A DNA stretch of 11,386 nucleotides from Gonapodya prolifera JEL478. Lineage: Eukaryota; Monoblepharomycota; Monoblepharidomycetes; Monoblepharidales; Gonapodyaceae. Where the stretch lies: positions 1 through 11,386 of the forward strand of contig KQ965738.1 in the NCBI GenBank assembly GCA_001574975.1, read 5' to 3'. The notes beneath the pieces are model-generated. The model was not told the DNA's origin and ran no database searches. It saw only the letters and a program-made list of their open reading frames with translations. The position numbers were made by a program, and so were the translations under genes. Each line of letters begins with the position of its first letter. Within the stretch, counting starts at the first letter, position 1. Positions 8,382-11,386 of the stretch are shown piece after piece.

Positions 8382-9774
8382 TCACTTTTGGTAGTAGCAG
8401 TTGTTGCCGCAATCACGCCAGCATCTGGTGTCATGACTACCCCAGTAGTCACAGTCACCTGGATAGTTGTGGCAGTTGCGGTTGTTGTCCTCAGCAATAG
8501 CTTTGATGCATGCTGCAGCGTAGCTGCTGTACTTGCACCCCTTGGAGGTGTGACCTTCCTGTCCACACTGATTGCAGATGGTGGCATGACTGGGGGATGG
8601 CAAGCAACAGTCAGGATACCTTCCACAGCTGGCACCACCAAGATCATGGTGGTTGAATTCGCATGAGCAAGAACAATTTCCAAGCTGGGATGAGCAGTTG
8701 CAATCACAGGGGCGGTAGGGCTGGTTCCAGGTGCTTTTGCCCTTAGCCTTCTTGGTGTTCTGCCGTTCACCCTTGTCAGTAGGGGCAGAACGCTTTGTTG
8801 CGGTTGTGTGGGCATTGCTGTCCATAACGTGTATGTGGGCCTCAGTGGTGGTGGCAAGGGTTGGTGAGGGTCCTGCCGGTTTCGTCGGGGCCGCCTTGCC
8901 ACCTGGTCTGGGCACCAGCTTCTTTTGTGGTTGGATGTTCTTGGTGCATAATACGAGCTGGTCCACGTTCTTGATGGAGTTGAAGAGGTTGCACTGGGCA
9001 TGGTCTTTGACCTTAGCCCATTGTTCCAGGGTGAGAGCGTTGCGGAAGCAATTGATGGCAGTGGAGTTCATGAGGGCCTGGTCTGGTTGGCGCTGGTGAA
9101 GCAAGGCAGCATCAAGGTATGTAAAGAAATCACAAGCATTGGAGAGGCAGTCCCAAGCAAACATCTCAGTGGACATGGCCTGGCCTTCAGCGTCCACGTT
9201 CCAGTATCCTGCAAGTGCGCAGTGGTGCATCTCGTCTTGGTAGTGAGGCGAGGAGTAGTGGGCAATGACAAATTGCATGCATTGACAAAGTGTGCAAGGG
9301 GTTAGGGGAAACCATGGCACCTTAGGATAAAGGTTGGTGACGCGGGGGCATTGTGTCAGGTCCATCGTGGTGAGTGCGTCCAGGACGTTGTTGCATGTGA
9401 AAATGATTGCCCTGTTACCACCCTCTGCCTGGACTTGCTGAATGGTGCAGTTGAGGCTGGCCAGTACATTTGACGGGTCCAGGGTCTCAATGCAATGGTT
9501 CTCAAACCAAATGTTTGAGGCTTCATTTTGTCAAAGGGGTCTTTGTTATTGGGGTCCTCTGTAAGCCTGACAGGGACTGCAGCCCTGGGAACAACCAATT
9601 CTTCTGGGCATAGGGGAAGAATGAGTGGGTGTGGTGGAAGGCGTGGAAGCGTCGGCTGGGGTTTGTTGGTTCTGTCCGAGTGCAATTGAACAGTGCTTGG
9701 CACATCCAAATTGATGTCCATCAGTTCTGCCAGCGGCGTGATGGACTTGACTGTCTTGATGGTCCAGGCTTTTC
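8382..9774 (-). CDS. Retrotransposon gag-like protein with CCHC zinc knuckle
   Basis: A long minus-strand coding region, open for more than 370 codons from about 9530 down to the stop at 8382, including the ATG at 9365. It continues upstream in another frame to about 9774 after a one-base change at a TTTT run (AAAA on the coding strand) at 9526-9529. The N-terminal part is proline-rich. The middle has a helical capsid-like stretch (FAWDCLSNACDFFTYLDAAL, LEQWAKVKDH). A basic Lys/Pro/Thr-rich linker follows (KKLVPRPGGKAAP), and then a zinc knuckle CNQCGQEGHTSKGC, which fits C-X2-C-X4-H-X4-C. Zinc knuckles of this kind bind genomic RNA in retroelement gag proteins. The C-terminus is rich in Cys and Asn. 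No protease, reverse transcriptase or integrase follows in this direction; the next region holds a different element. Its codon use has more CpG and GC than the neighbouring elements, suggesting a younger or less methylated copy. Gag is the best reading; a domesticated gag-derived gene is possible. Confidence 0.75.
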
Positions 9775-10434
9775 ATTTGTTGCAAGGCTCAGGCAATGGG
9801 CTTGCAACAACCTTCTGGCAGAAAGGGGAAGGAGTCGGTGTGTTGGGAGAGGTGGAACTGGAAGAGTTGACCAATGGAGAGGGTTCGATGGTGGGAGGGG
9901 GTGGGCATGTTGGAAAAGCTCCCATTGTATGCCATCATGGGTGAGACGCAATGGATTTGGGGGAAGACTTGAACAGCAAGATACAAGAAATCCAGTGATG
10001 GGCAGGTGATATCCGCTTTTGCGAGAGGGGGTGCAATGGACTGGGGATGCTCTTGGATTGCGTCTTAGGATGGATTGATGAGTAGACACGTCAGAGAGTT
10101 CTAGGCTTGGCAATGTGGTTGAAGTGGTAGATCTGGTTGACCACGATCATACTGCGTACCATTATGAGGAGAAGGTGATTGCACCAACAACATGGCTTTT
10201 GAAGATTGCTTGATCAATAGGAGTGAATGTGACAACGGATTGTTGGGTAGTAACAACAAAGGAGAAATAGATGTGATGAAGCAGGGGAATGGACTCAACC
10301 GTAATGCATTGGTTTGCAATGGCGCCTCCCCTGCAATTCACGTGACGTCCCTTGCTCGCTTCCTAGCCTCCAGATTGGTCCACTATGGATAAGATCCATG
10401 GTTAATAGGTTGAGTCCTGGTCGTCCCCCCAAAA
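9775..10434 (-). other. Leader and possible N-terminal extension of the gag-like element
   Basis: Between the gag-like frame and the presumed LTR the minus strand carries two open stretches. One, about 10146-9770, is proline- and serine-rich without an ATG and leads into the gag frame through an AAAA run near 9771. The other is 10319-10101. They may be a decayed gag N-terminus or an untranslated leader. Directly after the LTR, the minus strand reads TTTTGGGGGGACGACC, which contains the TGG expected at the start of a primer-binding site; I cannot match it to a particular tRNA. Confidence 0.4.
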
Positions 10435-10620
10435 TGTGGTAGAACTGATACTCAATCAGCCTCCTAGGATGCTCCAAAGGGTAAGTAGCAATGTGGGACT
10501 AGAGAGAGAAGGGAAATGAGGGAGATTGGAGAAGAGTGAGATTATTGTGTATTGGTCTTTCAGATGAGGCGTAGCACATTAAATAGTGGTGTACATTAAC
10601 CCCATTGAGTGTTAATTCCA
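10435..10620 (-). repeat. Probable LTR of the gag-like element
   Basis: On the minus strand this 186-bp piece begins TGGAATTAACAC and ends TACCACA, giving TG...CA ends. It lies at the 5' side of the gag-like gene and is followed by a TGG-containing candidate primer-binding site. On its other flank the Copia coding sequence begins abruptly at 10621, as expected if this LTR inserted there. The duplicated target would be TCACA (10621-10625). The partner LTR was not found in the window, so the call rests on boundaries and context. The whole piece could also be read as a plus-strand LTR, since TG...CA ends are symmetric. Confidence 0.5.
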
Positions 10621-11386
10621 TCACAAGGTGTTGCAAACATGCAAGTTGGTGCCAGAAGAGGTGGCAATAATGCCAACAGTAGATTTCACCATGGAGCTTT
10701 TACTTATCAAAGAGGTGCTGGTAGAGGAAGAGGACATGGTGGAGCATATAATGTCCAGAATGATAGTAGTGAAGTCAATATAACTGAAGATGAAGCTTAT
10801 ACTGTGCCAGGAGACCAAGAAACACTTTCTTTTGCTGGACTATCTAGAAGCTCCCCAGTCTCAATCTGCTACATCTTCATTGTGTTTTATGGTTTCAAAC
10901 CCAAACATAGAGTGTTGATAGATTCAGCTGCTACAGACTGCATCACCCCAGCAAGGGAAGCACTTGTGAACTCTTCTAAGCAGCAAATGAGTCTCTCCTT
11001 AGCTGCTCAGGGAGCCAATTCAATGGCAACAGGCCTTGGAACTTTGACTGTTAGGTTTCAAACAAATGAAGCTGCCACAGATGTGACGATTCCAAAGGTT
11101 ATTTTTGATAAGAACATCAGAACCACCCTGTTATCTACATCAGCCTTGCAGGCTTTGGGCCTTTAGATTCATTTCCCAAAATTTTCAAGCACTTGTTTGG
11201 TTTATGATCAGTCAAGAAATGAGATTTGCAGAGGCTATGCAAAGGGAAAAGACTTTATATGATCTCCCAATTACAATTGTTTACCCTGCAGAGAATGAGG
11301 TCAAAGCACATACTGTGGATGCTGTATCTGAACATGTGATGAACCATGCATTAGCACATTTAAAACTTGCACATGTTGGGGACAGA
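10621..11386 (+). pseudogene. Copia (Ty1) polyprotein fragment: gag end, aspartic protease, GAG-pre-integrase start
   Basis: The frame starting at 10621 gives a Gly/Arg-rich stretch (GRGRGHGGAYN) like the basic tail after a gag zinc finger, then an acidic link (NITEDEAYT). A Copia-type retropepsin follows: VLIDSAATDCITP with the catalytic Asp codon at 10921-10923, a MATGLGTLTV flap-like segment, and TTLLSTSALQALGL, the usual end region. The active-site triad reads Asp-Ser-Ala where Asp-Ser-Gly is usual. A TAG at 11164-11166 fits a lost CAG. The same frame runs to a TGA at 11260, but homology shifts by one base at the AAAA run 11247-11250 and continues as LYDLPITIVYPAENE and ALAHLKLAHVG, matching the GAG-pre-integrase region. 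Integrase, reverse transcriptase and RNase H would lie right of the window. Gag and the 5' LTR are missing because of the break at 10620/10621. Confidence 0.88.

Noticed and set aside
8283-8666. Plus-strand hydrophobic, Val/Ala-rich open frame resembling a membrane protein
   Set aside because: It is the complement of the Cys/Asn-rich gag C-terminus; no start context, no splice links.
8731-9305. Plus-strand open frames opposite the gag-like gene
   Set aside because: They are antisense to a frame with a zinc knuckle and carry no motif of their own; GC-rich sequence keeps them open.
10295-10477. Minus-strand 60-residue open frame as a gene
   Set aside because: It starts inside the presumed LTR and runs through the candidate primer-binding site, so it is more likely leader sequence.

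Overview
The window looks like a transposon graveyard from a filamentous fungus, most likely a basidiomycete (Agaricomycetes). The reasons are the very short introns (about 46-68 bp) with GTRAGT donors and CTAAC/CTAAT-like branch sites, the low-CpG decayed coding sequence, and the mix of chromodomain Gypsy, Copia and integrase-type DNA elements. No species can be named. No rRNA, tRNA or CRISPR array was seen, and no intact host housekeeping gene.

Layout. (1) 1-1005, + strand: 3' end of a chromodomain Gypsy retrotransposon, with integrase tail, chromodomain, polypurine tract and 3' LTR. It is inserted into (2), a minus-strand multi-exon gene at about 1006-3042. That gene encodes an unrecognised protein with a region resembling the ParB/sulfiredoxin fold (an Asn-Gly-His-His-Arg motif). 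(3) 3107-3934: a cluster of about eight imperfect hairpin repeats, in the gap between two divergent genes. (4) 4191-7467, + strand: one broken gene with at least seven introns. Its product is an unusual fusion: zinc-binding integrase N-terminus, DDE integrase core, a C-terminal SH3-like region, a chromodomain, and a Ulp1-type (C48) cysteine protease. A solo LTR of the same Gypsy family as (1) sits inside its chromodomain, in minus orientation, with a perfect 5-bp target duplication (GCCAC). (5) 7468-8381: no confident gene. (6) 8382 to about 10434, minus strand: a more GC- and CpG-rich gag-like gene with a CCHC zinc knuckle, preceded in its own direction by a probable LTR (10435-10620). No pol is visible. 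(7) 10621-11386, + strand: Copia polyprotein fragment (end of gag, aspartic protease, start of the GAG-pre-integrase region), cut off at its 5' side exactly where the LTR of (6) starts.

Two mutation patterns run through the window. Every in-frame stop I could place in a recognisable coding frame (eight cases in four elements) can be explained by a single C-to-T change on the coding strand; six are TGA where CGA would be expected. Most frame changes fall at or beside short A-runs, which could be real slippage or base-calling error.

The most interesting item is the divergent pair: integrase-chromodomain-Ulp1 on one side and the ParB-like gene on the other, with a hairpin array between them. 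Together they may be the coding part of one large integrase-driven (Ginger-like) transposon that later retrotransposons interrupted. That link is inference; no terminal repeats for such an element were found here.
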